A DNA stretch of 64,000 nt from Superficieibacter sp. HKU1. Its GTDB lineage: Bacteria; Pseudomonadota; Gammaproteobacteria; Enterobacterales; Enterobacteriaceae. The notes beneath the pieces were generated by a model. It saw only the letters and a list, made by a program, of their open reading frames with translations. It ran no database searches and was not told the origin of the DNA. A program made the translations under genes and the position numbers. This document shows, piece by piece, positions 1 to 8,587 of this stretch (positions are counted from its first letter, which is position 1; each line of letters opens with the position of its first letter). The DNA lies in assembly GCF_029319185.1 (NCBI RefSeq), contig NZ_CP119754.1, positions 1,922,001 through 1,986,000 of the forward strand, given 5' to 3'.

Positions 1-269
1 TGCTGGTCGCGGCAGGCCTGGCGGCGGGCGCTATCCGCGCCTTCCACGAGGCCGGGCTGTGGAATCAGTTTCAGGACGTGGCGTTTGATTTAAGTAACGT
101 ACTGTCGACGCATTCGCTGTTTGGCACCCTGCTGGAAGGCATTTTTGGCTACCAGGAGGCACCGAGCGTCAGCGAAGTGGCGGTCTACTTTATCTATCTT
201 GTTCCGGCGCTGGCGCTGTTTCTCTGGCCGCCGCGCGCTGCCGTGGCGTCCAGTACGCCTGCGCCCTGA
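1..269 (+). CDS. efeU: EfeU ferrous iron permease, C-terminal end (5' truncated by window)
   Basis: This is the last 89 codons of the inner-membrane iron permease of the EfeUOB system, which imports ferrous iron. The frame is open from base 3, with no start inside the window. The visible part contains the stretch STHSLFGTLLEGIFGYQEAP and a final hydrophobic helix (VYFIYLVPALALFLW), both typical of the EfeU/FTR1-family C-terminus. The in-frame ATG at 78 is internal. It is followed 49 bp later by efeO and then efeB, the usual gene order. Note that efeU is a frameshifted pseudogene in E. coli K-12; whether this copy is intact upstream cannot be seen. Confidence 0.93.
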   Translation, partial: LVAAGLAAGAIRAFHEAGLWNQFQDVAFDLSNVLSTHSLFGTLLEGIFGYQEAPSVSEVAVYFIYLVPALALFLWPPRAAVASSTPAP

Positions 270-318
270 TTCGTACAATGATTATATTAGTTACAACATA
301 CTTATCAAAGGATGTGCT

Positions 319-1446
319 ATGACCCTCGACGTTAGCCGTAGTGCCCTGCAACTCAGCCTCGCAGCCCTGTTTACTTCCGTCTTTGCCGTACAGGCTGCCG
401 ATGTGCCGCAGGTAAAAGTGACCGTCACCGATAAACAGTGCGAGCCGATGAACCTGACGGTGAAAGCGGGAAAAACGCAGTTTATTATTCAGAACCACAG
501 TCAGAAAGCGCTGGAGTGGGAGATCCTCAAAGGAGTGATGGTGGTTGAGGAAAGGGAGAATATTGCGCCGGGCTTTACCCAGAAAATGACCGCCAACCTC
601 CAGCCGGGCGAATATGACATGACCTGCGGTCTGTTGACCAACCCGAAAGGTAAGCTCACGGTGACCGGTGCGGCCACGGCAGATGCTGACAAAGGCAACG
701 CGTTACTTTCCCTGAGCGGCGCTATCACTGAGTATAAAGCTTATGTGACGGCGGAGACGTCGGCGCTGGTGAAAGGCACTAAAGCCTTTACCGATGCGGT
801 TAAAGCCGGTGATATTGAGAAAGCGAAAGCGCTATATGCGCCGACCCGCCAGCATTACGAGCGCATCGAGCCCATTGCCGAGCTGTTCTCCGATCTTGAT
901 GGCGCGATTGACGCCCGCGAAGACGACTATGAACAAAAAGCCGCCGATCCTAAATTCACCGGTTTTCACCGGCTGGAAAAGGCGCTGTTTGGCGATAACA
1001 GCACCAAAAATATGGATGGCTACGCCGACGGACTTTATGCCGATGTGGTTGATCTCCAGAAACGCATCGAAGAACTGGCTTTCCCGCCGTCAAAAGTGGT
1101 GGGCGGTGCGGCTGGGCTGATTGAAGAAGTGGCTTCAAGCAAAATCAGCGGTGAAGAAGATCGCTACAGCCACACCGACCTGTGGGATTTCCAGGCCAAT
1201 ATCGACGGTGCGCAGAAAATTGTCGATCTGCTGCGACCGCAGCTGCAGAAGGAGAATGCGGCCCTGCTGGCGAAGGTAGATGCCAACTTCAAAAAAGTGG
1301 ATGGCATCCTTGCCAAATACCGTACCAAAGATGGGTTTGAAACCTATGACAAACTGACTGATGCCGATCGCAATGCGCTGAAAGGGCCGATCACCACGCT
1401 GGCGGAAGATTTGGCACAACTGCGCGGTATCCTGGGGCTGGACTAA
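319..1446 (+). CDS. efeO: EfeO periplasmic iron-binding component
   Basis: This 375-residue protein is the secreted partner of the EfeU permease. An N-terminal signal peptide ends near VFAVQA-AD. A cupredoxin-like domain follows (about residues 30-120), then a C-terminal M75-type domain carrying the metal-binding HxxE motif in GFHRLEKALFG. The open frame extends upstream to 121, but the ATG at 319, preceded by AAAGGATG, gives the family's normal length and a proper signal peptide. It is followed by efeB after 5 bp, so the two are co-transcribed. Function is by family: iron binding and delivery in the periplasm, favoured at acid pH. Confidence 0.96.
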   Translation: MTLDVSRSALQLSLAALFTSVFAVQAADVPQVKVTVTDKQCEPMNLTVKAGKTQFIIQNHSQKALEWEILKGVMVVEERENIAPGFTQKMTANLQPGEYDMTCGLLTNPKGKLTVTGAATADADKGNALLSLSGAITEYKAYVTAETSALVKGTKAFTDAVKAGDIEKAKALYAPTRQHYERIEPIAELFSDLDGAIDAREDDYEQKAADPKFTGFHRLEKALFGDNSTKNMDGYADGLYADVVDLQKRIEELAFPPSKVVGGAAGLIEEVASSKISGEEDRYSHTDLWDFQANIDGAQKIVDLLRPQLQKENAALLAKVDANFKKVDGILAKYRTKDGFETYDKLTDADRNALKGPITTLAEDLAQLRGILGLD

Positions 1447-1451
1447 GCGCG

Positions 1452-2735
1452 ATGTCTGATTACGATCCCTCCGGCGTCGATGAACCGTCGCTCCGTCGTT
1501 TACTGAAGCATATCGGCGCGCTGGGTGGCGCGCTGGCCATTGGTGGGGGCTGTCCGGTTGCTCACGCGGCGAAACCGCAAAGCGCGCCGGGCACGCTATC
1601 CCCGGAAGCGCGAATGGAGACGCAGCCGTTTTATGGCCCTCATCAGGCAGGCATCCTCACCGCGCAACAGGCGGCGATGATGCTGGTGGCGTTTGATGTA
1701 CTGGCGAGCGATAAAGCCGAACTGGAACGTCTGTTGCGCCTGCTTACCCGGCGGTTTGCTTTTCTGACCGCGGGAGGACCTGCGCCACAGACGCCTAACC
1801 CCCGGCTACCGCCGACCGACTCCGGCATCCTCGGTAAATTCATCGCGCCGGATAACCTGACGATGACGCTGTCGCTGGGCCAGTCGCTATTTGACGACCG
1901 CTTCGGTCTGGCGCCACAGGCACCGAAAAAGCTGCAAAAGATGACCCGCTTTCCCAATGATTCGCTGGATGCTGCGTTATGCCATGGCGATCTGCTGCTG
2001 CAAATCTGCGCCAATACTCAGGACACGGTGATCCATGCGCTGCGCGATATCATCAAACACACGCCGGATTTATTAAGCGTGCGCTGGAAACGGGAGGGCT
2101 TTATTTCCGATCACGCCGCGCGCAGCAAGGGTAAAGAGACGCCGATTAATCTGCTGGGGTTTAAAGACGGCACCGCTAACCCGGACAGTCAGGATAACGC
2201 GTTAATGGATGAGGTGGTCTGGGTGACGGCGGAGCAGGGCGAACCAGCGTGGACCACAGGCGGTAGCTACCAGGCGGTACGGATCATTCAGTTTCACGTT
2301 GAATTCTGGGACCGCACGCCGTTGAAAGAGCAGCAGACTATATTTGGCCGTGACAAAGCCACCGGCGCACCGCTGGGCATGCAGAAGGAGCATGATACGC
2401 CTGATTATGCGCAGGACCCGGACGGCGAAGTGATTGCGCTGGATAGCCATATCCGGCTGGCAAACCCGCGCACGCCACAAACCCAGTCCAGCCTGATGAT
2501 GCGACGCGGCTACAGTTACTCGCTCGGCGTCACTCATTCTGGTCAGCTGGATATGGGCCTGCTTTTCGTCTGTTATCAGCACGATCTGGAAAAGGGTTTT
2601 CTGACAGTGCAGAAGCGGCTCAACGGGGAAGCGCTGGAAGAGTACATCAAGCCGGTCGGCGGCGGCTTTTTCTTCGTTCTGCCAGGCGTACAAAATGCGG
2701 AAAGTTATCTCGGCCAGGCGTTACTGGAAGCTTAA
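1452..2735 (+). CDS. efeB: EfeB Tat-exported DyP-type heme peroxidase
   Basis: A 427-residue dye-decolorizing peroxidase. The N-terminus has a twin-arginine export signal (SLRRLLKHIGALGG, then a hydrophobic run ending near VAHA), so the folded heme protein should reach the periplasm through Tat. The DyP signature GFKDGTANPD contains the distal aspartate. In the Efe system EfeB is proposed to oxidise ferrous iron for transport or to help extract iron from heme. It closes the efeUOB operon: a strong inverted repeat just after the stop acts as terminator. The coding region looks complete and ordinary. Confidence 0.96.
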   Translation: MSDYDPSGVDEPSLRRLLKHIGALGGALAIGGGCPVAHAAKPQSAPGTLSPEARMETQPFYGPHQAGILTAQQAAMMLVAFDVLASDKAELERLLRLLTRRFAFLTAGGPAPQTPNPRLPPTDSGILGKFIAPDNLTMTLSLGQSLFDDRFGLAPQAPKKLQKMTRFPNDSLDAALCHGDLLLQICANTQDTVIHALRDIIKHTPDLLSVRWKREGFISDHAARSKGKETPINLLGFKDGTANPDSQDNALMDEVVWVTAEQGEPAWTTGGSYQAVRIIQFHVEFWDRTPLKEQQTIFGRDKATGAPLGMQKEHDTPDYAQDPDGEVIALDSHIRLANPRTPQTQSSLMMRRGYSYSLGVTHSGQLDMGLLFVCYQHDLEKGFLTVQKRLNGEALEEYIKPVGGGFFFVLPGVQNAESYLGQALLEA

Positions 2736-2742
2736 ATTCTAC

Positions 2743-2777
2743 GATCTGACGGGCGTTATGCTCGTCAGATCATAATT
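2743..2777 (+). terminator. Rho-independent terminator of efeUOB
   Basis: GATCTGACG (2743-2751) pairs perfectly with CGTCAGATC (2763-2771) across an 11-nt loop. A T-rich tail with six consecutive T follows. Confidence 0.85.
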
Positions 2778-2780
2778 TTT

Positions 2781-3235
2781 TCCTCTTTCCCGGTCATTGT
2801 TATATTTCTGTAATATAAATATAAGAGGCTTGTGCAAACAAAAAGTTAACCGTTTTTGTTATTTTTAAGTAAAGATAATGTTGCAATTTTGGAAAGATTT
2901 GTTTTACTTCTTATAGGAACGGGAAACCACGACAGGATGTCGCTGCAACGGGAGATCGTGAATGGTAGCGTCCGGCACTGGACATTCAGCATCGATAATC
3001 TATCCCTGCATCAGTGGAGGCAGCGCCTTCGTCACCCCCTTCTTTACCACCTTATTTTCCCCATCAAGGGCAGCTAACGAGTTTACCGACGGAGCGTATG
3101 ACGCAGTTGGCCGTATGTTCACGTCCGTTAAAACGCAAGTCATGGCTTACAAGGAAGCCAAACCTCAGATGTTTTTGTACATAATCGCGCCGATCGTAGC
3201 GTGTGGATGTTAATTAACAACTCAAGGTGCTATCC
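2781..3235 (+). other. Gene-poor efeB-phoH spacer
   Basis: About 450 bp with no recognised gene. Two overlapping short frames (2856-3077 and 2962-3213) are open, but neither matches a family I know and neither has a convincing ribosome binding site. The segment should carry the phoH promoter and leader. I looked for a Pho box and saw no clear pair of CTGTCAT repeats. Confidence 0.4.
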
Positions 3236-4024
3236 ATGGGAAGACAAAAAGCAGTGATCAAAGCTCGTCGTGAAGCGAAACGTGTGCTGAGACGGGATTC
3301 GCGTAGTCATAAACAGCGTGAAGAAGAATCGGTCACCTCGCTTGTCCAGATGAGCGGCGTAGAATCAATCGGTATGGCGCGGGATTGCCGGGATAACTCA
3401 CCGATTGAGGCGCGTAATGAAGCTCAGGCGCACTACCTGAATGCTATCGAGACCAAACAGCTTATTTTTGCTACCGGTGAGGCAGGTTGCGGTAAAACCT
3501 GGATCAGCGCGGCTAAAGCGGCTGAGGCTCTGATTCATAAGGATGTGGAGCGGATCATTGTCACACGTCCGGTCCTGCAAGCCGACGAAGATCTCGGCTT
3601 CTTACCCGGAGATATTTCCGAGAAGTTCGCACCTTATTTTCGTCCGGTCTACGACGTGCTGGTCAAACGACTGGGGGCTTCTTTTATGCAGTACTGCCTG
3701 CGCCCGGAGATCGGCAAGGTAGAAATCGCGCCGTTCGCCTATATGCGCGGACGTACATTTGAAAATGCGGTCGTTATTCTTGACGAGGCTCAGAACGTGA
3801 CCGCTGCGCAAATGAAGATGTTTTTAACGCGCCTCGGGGAGAACGTGACGGTCATCGTTAACGGCGATATCACCCAGTGCGACCTGCCGTCGCATGTAAA
3901 ATCAGGGTTGAGCGATGCGCTGGCACGTTTTGAAGAAGATGAAATGATTGGCGTGGTGCGTTTTACGACGGACGACTGCGTGCGCTCTGTGCTCTGTCAG
4001 CGCACGCTGCAAGCCTACTATTGA
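3236..4024 (+). CDS. phoH: PhoH family P-loop ATPase
   Basis: A 262-residue cytosolic ATPase of the PhoH family. Walker A is GEAGCGKTW at residues 81-89 and Walker B is VVILDEAQN around residue 180. The N-terminal 30 residues are strongly basic. The family is phosphate-starvation inducible in E. coli, and homologues are linked to RNA metabolism. I chose the ATG at 3236 (AAGG at 3224-3227); the GTG at 3227 is in frame and would add three residues. Some E. coli annotations use a much longer upstream start, which is not supported here because stop codons interrupt the frame. In E. coli the pga operon follows; here an accessory block does. Confidence 0.93.
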   Translation: MGRQKAVIKARREAKRVLRRDSRSHKQREEESVTSLVQMSGVESIGMARDCRDNSPIEARNEAQAHYLNAIETKQLIFATGEAGCGKTWISAAKAAEALIHKDVERIIVTRPVLQADEDLGFLPGDISEKFAPYFRPVYDVLVKRLGASFMQYCLRPEIGKVEIAPFAYMRGRTFENAVVILDEAQNVTAAQMKMFLTRLGENVTVIVNGDITQCDLPSHVKSGLSDALARFEEDEMIGVVRFTTDDCVRSVLCQRTLQAYY

Positions 4025-4040
4025 TATTTATTCTGTGTGC

Positions 4041-4070
4041 AAAGCCCGGGAAACCGGGCTTTGTTGTTTA
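4041..4070 (+). terminator. phoH terminator
   Basis: AAAGCCCGG and CCGGGCTTT form a perfect hairpin around a short A-rich loop, followed by GTTGTTT. Confidence 0.85.
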
Positions 4071-4249
4071 TAACGTTAATATTGGTTATGTTCGCACATC
4101 AGTGTATTAACTGTGTCGCTGGAAGATAGATTATGTTTTTTTGGGATAATTTTATTGCAATGTTTTCTTATATAAAAAGCTGACATGAAAAGGTGGAAAA
4201 CAGCATTGTCAAAAAAGAGGAAAACAAAACACTCATATTCAGAAGCTGA

Positions 4250-5152
4250 TTAACACCCTTCAATCAGCTTATCCAGAAAAGCGCGTACTGTAGGGTTAGT
4301 CCGACGACTTTCGGGCCAGATGACAGTGATGTTATGACGTTCTACGGCGAAATCCAGCAGTACCGGGATCAGGGCCTTGCGCGCGATCAACGGGGCTGCC
4401 ATAAAACTTGCTGCCATTCCAATGCCCGCACCCGCCGCCACCATCGCTATCACGGCTTCACTGGTATCAACGACGATAGAGGATGGCGGGAGTATGTCGA
4501 TTTCTTTTTCGCCGACGCTGAATGGCCAGCGAAACAGCTGACCTGTACTTTGGTAGCGTAAGTTAACCGTGTCGTGATTTATCAGATCATCCGGCTGATG
4601 GGGAATGCCTTTTCGGGCCAGATAGTCTGGCGACGCATAACAACAGAGCTGCCAGGGTGCCAGACGGCGCGACAGAAGTGCTGAGTCCGGGAGATCGCCG
4701 ATTCTGACGGCAAGGTCGAGACCGTCCTCTGCCAGGCTGACTATATGGTCGCTCAGCCGCAGGTCGATTGTGACGTCAGGGTAGTGTTGGCGAAACTGGG
4801 TTATTACTGGCGTTAATAGATAAAGTCCGATTGGTAGCGACGCTGCAATCTTTAACGCACCAGCCGGTTCAGCACGAGCAGATTTTGCTATCTGGCCGAT
4901 TTCCTCAGCGTCACGCAGCAATTTAAGGGCACGCTCATGCAGATCGCGGCCTTCAGTCGTAAAGGTCAGGGATCGCGTTGTACGCGTAAAGAGCGAAACG
5001 CCAAGCTGCCGTTCAAGCCGCTGGATACTTTTGCTGATGGCCGAAGGGGAGACCGAGAGTGAACGCGCCGCAGCGGTATAGCTGCCCAGCGAGCCAGCGC
5101 GAGCAAAAGCGATCAATCCGGTCAGTCTTTCAAAGCCGATTTGTTCCTTCAT
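4250..5152 (-). CDS. LysR-family transcriptional regulator
   Basis: A 300-residue LysR regulator. The N-terminal winged helix-turn-helix spans roughly residues 5-65 (GSYTAAARSLSVSPSAISKS). The effector-binding domain follows (about 90-295). The frame is open to 5209, but the ATG at 5152 (MKEQIGFERL) puts the HTH at the usual distance from the start. It is transcribed divergently from the MDR oxidoreductase at 5225, with only 72 bp between the two starts, the classic layout for a LysR regulator controlling its neighbour. The C-terminal domain resembles the DsdA/YafC-type group, whose inducers are mostly unknown. The specific ligand cannot be inferred. Confidence 0.85.
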   Translation of the reverse strand: MKEQIGFERLTGLIAFARAGSLGSYTAAARSLSVSPSAISKSIQRLERQLGVSLFTRTTRSLTFTTEGRDLHERALKLLRDAEEIGQIAKSARAEPAGALKIAASLPIGLYLLTPVITQFRQHYPDVTIDLRLSDHIVSLAEDGLDLAVRIGDLPDSALLSRRLAPWQLCCYASPDYLARKGIPHQPDDLINHDTVNLRYQSTGQLFRWPFSVGEKEIDILPPSSIVVDTSEAVIAMVAAGAGIGMAASFMAAPLIARKALIPVLLDFAVERHNITVIWPESRRTNPTVRAFLDKLIEGC

Positions 5153-5224
5153 GGCATTAGTAAAGCGAAAGTGAGCGCTATTATCAACCCGATCTCTTCG
5201 TCTTATCATTACTACACGTAATGA

Positions 5225-6259
5225 ATGTTAAACGAGATGGCGATGACTGAGATGATGAAAGCGATACAGCTGGTTGAGTTTGGTGGCCCGGAAGTTCTGC
5301 GTTATGCCGATGCGCCCCGGCCAAAAATAAACGCCGGTGAGGTTCTTGTTCATGTTAAAGCCGCAGGTGTCAATCCACCGGACCTGTACCTGCGGGACGG
5401 CTACCGGGCTCTACCGCCACAGTGGCGGCCCGATGCCAATTTTCTACTGATTCCGGGCACGGATATGTCAGGGGTTGTTGTGGCGACAGGTGATAATGTA
5501 GATAACGTCAGGCCAGGGGATGAAGTCTATGCTATGGTGCGCTTCCCGGGGGATCTGATGAAGGGCAGCGGCACGTACGCCGAATATGTCAGCGTTCCGG
5601 CTTCAGAGTTGGCGTTGAAACCGCAGAATATCGACCATGTTCAGGCAGCAGGTGCGCCGATGTCACTACTGACGGTCTGGCAGTTTCTGATTGCAACCGG
5701 TCATCAGGAGCCAAATCCTTTTCAGTCGTTCCAGCACGTGCCAGTACCGCTTAGTGGCAGAACGGTACTGGTCAACGGTGCGGCAGGCGGTGTGGGGCAC
5801 CTGGCGGTTCAGGTTGCCAAATGGCAAGGTGCGCAGGTTATTGCCGTGGCTTCCGGCAAGCATGAAACATTTTTGAAAGCGTCAGGCGCAGATGAATTTA
5901 TTGACTATACCCGCGTAGCTGCCGAGTCGATCGTGCAGGACATCGATCTGGTTATTGATGCGGTCGGTGGTCCCGGGATGGATCGCTTTCTACGCACCAT
6001 CAGGCCAGGCGGAGCGCTTTTTCTGGTCAATCCGTTGGGTTTCGTGGGGGAAGATGAAGCACGCAAGCGTGGCATCACAGTATCCTCAACGCAGGTACGT
6101 TCAAACGGTAAGCAGTTGAAAGAGATAGGTCATTTGCTCGACGACGGTACTTTTCGCATAGCAATAGACAGCACATGGCCTTTAGCTGAGGCAGCGGCTG
6201 CGCATGCACGAGCGGCGCAAGGAAGTATTCAGGGTAAAATTGTGTTGGTAAATGGCTGA
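5225..6259 (+). CDS. MDR-superfamily NAD(P)-dependent oxidoreductase (quinone reductase-like)
   Basis: A 344-residue medium-chain dehydrogenase/reductase without zinc ligands. The N-terminal GroES-like domain contains VKAAGVNPPDLYLRDG. The Rossmann nucleotide-binding motif NGAAGGVGHLAVQVAKW appears near residue 185, which is the quinone oxidoreductase/zeta-crystallin type. Several in-frame ATGs crowd the 5' end (5225, 5237, 5243, 5252, 5255); homologues usually begin near the last pair (MKAIQLVEFGGPE), so the true start is uncertain. Divergence from the adjacent LysR gene suggests regulation by it, possibly in response to an electrophile or quinone. The actual substrate is unknown. Confidence 0.85.
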   Translation: MLNEMAMTEMMKAIQLVEFGGPEVLRYADAPRPKINAGEVLVHVKAAGVNPPDLYLRDGYRALPPQWRPDANFLLIPGTDMSGVVVATGDNVDNVRPGDEVYAMVRFPGDLMKGSGTYAEYVSVPASELALKPQNIDHVQAAGAPMSLLTVWQFLIATGHQEPNPFQSFQHVPVPLSGRTVLVNGAAGGVGHLAVQVAKWQGAQVIAVASGKHETFLKASGADEFIDYTRVAAESIVQDIDLVIDAVGGPGMDRFLRTIRPGGALFLVNPLGFVGEDEARKRGITVSSTQVRSNGKQLKEIGHLLDDGTFRIAIDSTWPLAEAAAAHARAAQGSIQGKIVLVNG

Positions 6260-6303
6260 TGGTTTGCCTTCAGGGATATGACAGAGTATTCGGATCGACA
6301 AGG

Positions 6304-6417
6304 CTTACTTTCATACTGGCTATTCATCCGGGCTGGGTGGGAAGAACGCTGCAATGCGGTCTTCCTGACCCGGATGATATAAATGACTCCTTAAATCGCC
6401 TGCACACAGGTAAAATA
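6304..6417 (+). pseudogene. Remnant of a short-chain dehydrogenase C-terminus
   Basis: The frame between the two MDR genes reads ILAIHPGWVGRTLQ and, 11 residues later, DINDSLNRL. This resembles the conserved SDR C-terminal segment HPGWV-(K/R)TDMGG followed by an acidic loop and an S-x-x-x-(L/I) helix. The catalytic Tyr-Lys region and the Rossmann fold are absent, so only a decayed fragment of about 40 codons remains. No start or ribosome binding site is attributable to it. Identification rests on a short motif and is tentative. Confidence 0.45.
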
Positions 6418-6466
6418 ACTATTCCAAACTTTACAGCATGCTTAATTAAAAACGGTTATCTTAGTT

Positions 6467-7414
6467 ATGCATAATTCGGCAATTATTTTCAGAAAATTTG
6501 GCGAGCCTGAAAACGTACTGAATCTTGAGCGTAGTCCGTTAACGTCGCGCGCTGAAAATCATATTCGTGTCAACATGCTATTTTCGCCAGTAAATGCTTC
6601 CGATCTGATTCCTGTTACTGGCGCTTATCGTCATCGTATCCTCTTACCTGCGGTCGCAGGATATGAAGGGGTTGGAGTAGTAATTGAGGCTCCTGGGGAG
6701 GCTAAGCACCTGCTTAACAAAAGAGTATTACCACTGAGAGGAGAGGGGACATGGCAACGCTATGTTGATTGTCCTGCGGAAATGGCAATCCCGGTTCCGG
6801 ATGATATCAACAGCGAACTGGCATCCAGATCCTATATTAATCCCCTTGCAGCGCAGCTTATCCTCAGAAATTTCTCTCCGATGGGAAAAACACTGCTCAT
6901 CACTGCGGCAGGTTCAGATTGTGCAATGTTATTAGGGCAGTGGGCGCTGATGTGCGGTGTGGAAAAAGTATATGGTATATACCGTTCAGGCATCCACGCG
7001 CAGACAATAGCCCATTGTGGGATAATTCCGATCCAGCAAGATAATATTGCATCTGTCATCAGATGCGCATCTGAGAGTAATATTGTTTATGATGCTGTCG
7101 GAGGGCCGCTGGCTGAACTGATACTCAATTCGATGCAAAAACAGGGACAGTTTATTTCCTATGGCCTTATGTCAGGTCAACCCTATAAAATTCATAACGC
7201 GTTTCCAGCGGTGAAATGGTTCCATATTCGTAATTATCTCTCTGGAATGAATGTCGATGACTGGAAGCGTGAATTTGAGATGCTATGGCCGTTATTAAAG
7301 CATAGCTATCTTGCGCCAGCGCAGTTTTATCAACTGAAGGACTGGAAGCAAGCCATTGTTGGCTACAGAACGATGGGAAGGCGTTTTAAACCTGTTATAT
7401 CGATGCAAGATTAA
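6467..7414 (+). CDS. Second MDR-family oxidoreductase (ETR-like, zinc-independent)
   Basis: A 315-residue protein with an N-terminal GroES-like fold (FSPVNASDLIPVTGAYRHR, then VAGYEGVGVVIEAPGE) and a Rossmann half containing LLITAAGSDCAMLLGQWA. This layout is that of trans-2-enoyl-thioester-reductase-like MDR proteins. The glycine-rich loop is unusual (AAGSDCAML instead of GANSAVG), so cofactor binding may differ. It is only distantly similar to the MDR gene at 5225 and is richer in A+T, so it is not a recent duplicate. It is convergent with the activase gene at 7579. Substrate unknown. Confidence 0.78.
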   Translation: MHNSAIIFRKFGEPENVLNLERSPLTSRAENHIRVNMLFSPVNASDLIPVTGAYRHRILLPAVAGYEGVGVVIEAPGEAKHLLNKRVLPLRGEGTWQRYVDCPAEMAIPVPDDINSELASRSYINPLAAQLILRNFSPMGKTLLITAAGSDCAMLLGQWALMCGVEKVYGIYRSGIHAQTIAHCGIIPIQQDNIASVIRCASESNIVYDAVGGPLAELILNSMQKQGQFISYGLMSGQPYKIHNAFPAVKWFHIRNYLSGMNVDDWKREFEMLWPLLKHSYLAPAQFYQLKDWKQAIVGYRTMGRRFKPVISMQD

Positions 7415-7510
7415 TGGTGGGGCTTACGATGTCTGATCAATTATGTTAACGGTTTATACCACATCAAGTTTATTAAAATATTCTGTTTACGGTAGTTAAA
7501 ATTAAAATAC

Positions 7511-7556
7511 TACTGTTGTGGTTGATGCCAGCCGATCTTACAGACTGGCAACAGTG
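7511..7556. terminator. Possible bidirectional terminator between convergent genes
   Basis: CTGTTG...GCCAG pairs with CTGGC-AACAG, with an unpaired bulge in the left arm, between the MDR gene and the activase. A short T-run follows on the plus strand. The stem is imperfect. Confidence 0.4.
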
Positions 7557-7578
7557 CTTTTAACAACATGAGCAGGCT

Positions 7579-8361
7579 TCACGACAACAGGCACGTTATC
7601 CCATTGTCAGACAGAACGCGTTGATAAGGTAATAAATCCTCTGAGTGAAGCGCTTTAACATTTGCATAAGGATAAATACGCTTTAATGCACTATATTTAT
7701 TTTTACCAAGTTGATGAAACGGTAATAATTCAACTTCCTTGATTCCCATCTCATTAAAAAGTATTGAAAATTTCTTGGCATCGTCCATGCTATCATTAAA
7801 ATTAGGGATCACCGGGATTCTGACTAACATAGTTTTCTCTGTAGTTAGTGCAGATTCAATATTTCTCTTGATTTTTCTGAAATCCACTCCTGTTAATGAC
7901 TTATGAAGAGTGTTATCATAATGTTTTACATCAATAAGTAACAAATCGATATGTGATATAAATTCTTTGAATATATTATTCGGCGCGTAACCAGAAGTTT
8001 CAGAAGCAGTATGAATATTATTCATTTTGCATTCATCCAGTAATTGAATTGCTGAACGGTACTGACCTAAAACCTCTCCTCCAGAGAGCGTAACGCCACC
8101 ATTGGATTCGTCATAATATTTCTTATCTTTTAAGATCTCCGTCATAATCTCATGTATTGAAAAGTAGTTACCAGCCATATTTTGTTGAACGCTGGAACCT
8201 TTCCACATAGGCTCAGGTTTGAATTTCTGTGACTCAGGATTTGCGCACCAGGCACATCGTAATGGGCACCCTTTAAAAAAAACAGTAGTTCTAATCCCTG
8301 GACCGTCGTGGAGGCTAAATCTTTGTATATCAAAGATACAACTTTTTCTGTCTCGTTGCAT
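7579..8361 (-). CDS. Glycyl radical enzyme activase (radical SAM, short PflA-like form)
   Basis: A 260-residue radical-SAM activating enzyme. It should use a [4Fe-4S] cluster and S-adenosylmethionine to abstract hydrogen from the radical glycine of the partner enzyme encoded upstream. The cluster motif CxxxCxxC is Cys32, Cys36 and Cys39 in GCPLRCAWC, preceded by the family signature SLHDGPGIRTTVFFKG. The SAM-binding motif is TLSGGEVLGQ near residue 93. Activases of dehydratase-type glycyl radical enzymes usually carry an inserted two-cluster ferredoxin domain after the first motif. Here that region (residues 42-75) has no cysteine, so the protein has the compact PflA form. It lies 226 bp downstream of the glycyl radical enzyme on the same strand. 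Confidence 0.93.
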   Translation of the reverse strand: MQRDRKSCIFDIQRFSLHDGPGIRTTVFFKGCPLRCAWCANPESQKFKPEPMWKGSSVQQNMAGNYFSIHEIMTEILKDKKYYDESNGGVTLSGGEVLGQYRSAIQLLDECKMNNIHTASETSGYAPNNIFKEFISHIDLLLIDVKHYDNTLHKSLTGVDFRKIKRNIESALTTEKTMLVRIPVIPNFNDSMDDAKKFSILFNEMGIKEVELLPFHQLGKNKYSALKRIYPYANVKALHSEDLLPYQRVLSDNGITCLLS

Positions 8362-8434
8362 TATTCAATTCCTGCTTCTTGAATCAATGATAAATCATTT
8401 CTTAACTATTGTAATAATGAATGGCTTATAATAA

Positions 8435-8556
8435 CCACCCTACGAGTATTTAGATGTCGCCTTGCTATAAAACTATACAAGGAAAATAGATAAAATACTT
8501 TTCGCATTACCAGGTAGGGTGGAATAAAATAAACTGGTTCGATAACCCCTACCTGT
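8435..8556 (-). other. RNA segment with mutually exclusive hairpins between glycyl radical enzyme and activase
   Basis: Reading the minus strand, three segments are complementary: A at 8555-8547 (CAGGTAGGG), B at 8522-8510 (CCACCCTACCTGG) and C at 8443-8435 (GTAGGGTGG). A can pair with B over 9 bp, and B can pair with C over 9 bp, using overlapping bases of B. The two structures therefore exclude each other. Neither is followed by a clear U-tract. Possible roles are adjusting activase expression relative to the enzyme, or mRNA processing. The complementarity is visible; any function is inference. Confidence 0.45.
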
Positions 8557-8587
8557 TGTTACAAATGATGAAATCACATATTAATGA

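Noticed and set aside
2962..3213. 83-codon frame upstream of phoH
   Set aside because: No ribosome binding site, no recognised family, and it overlaps another equally open frame; it is more likely leader or promoter DNA.
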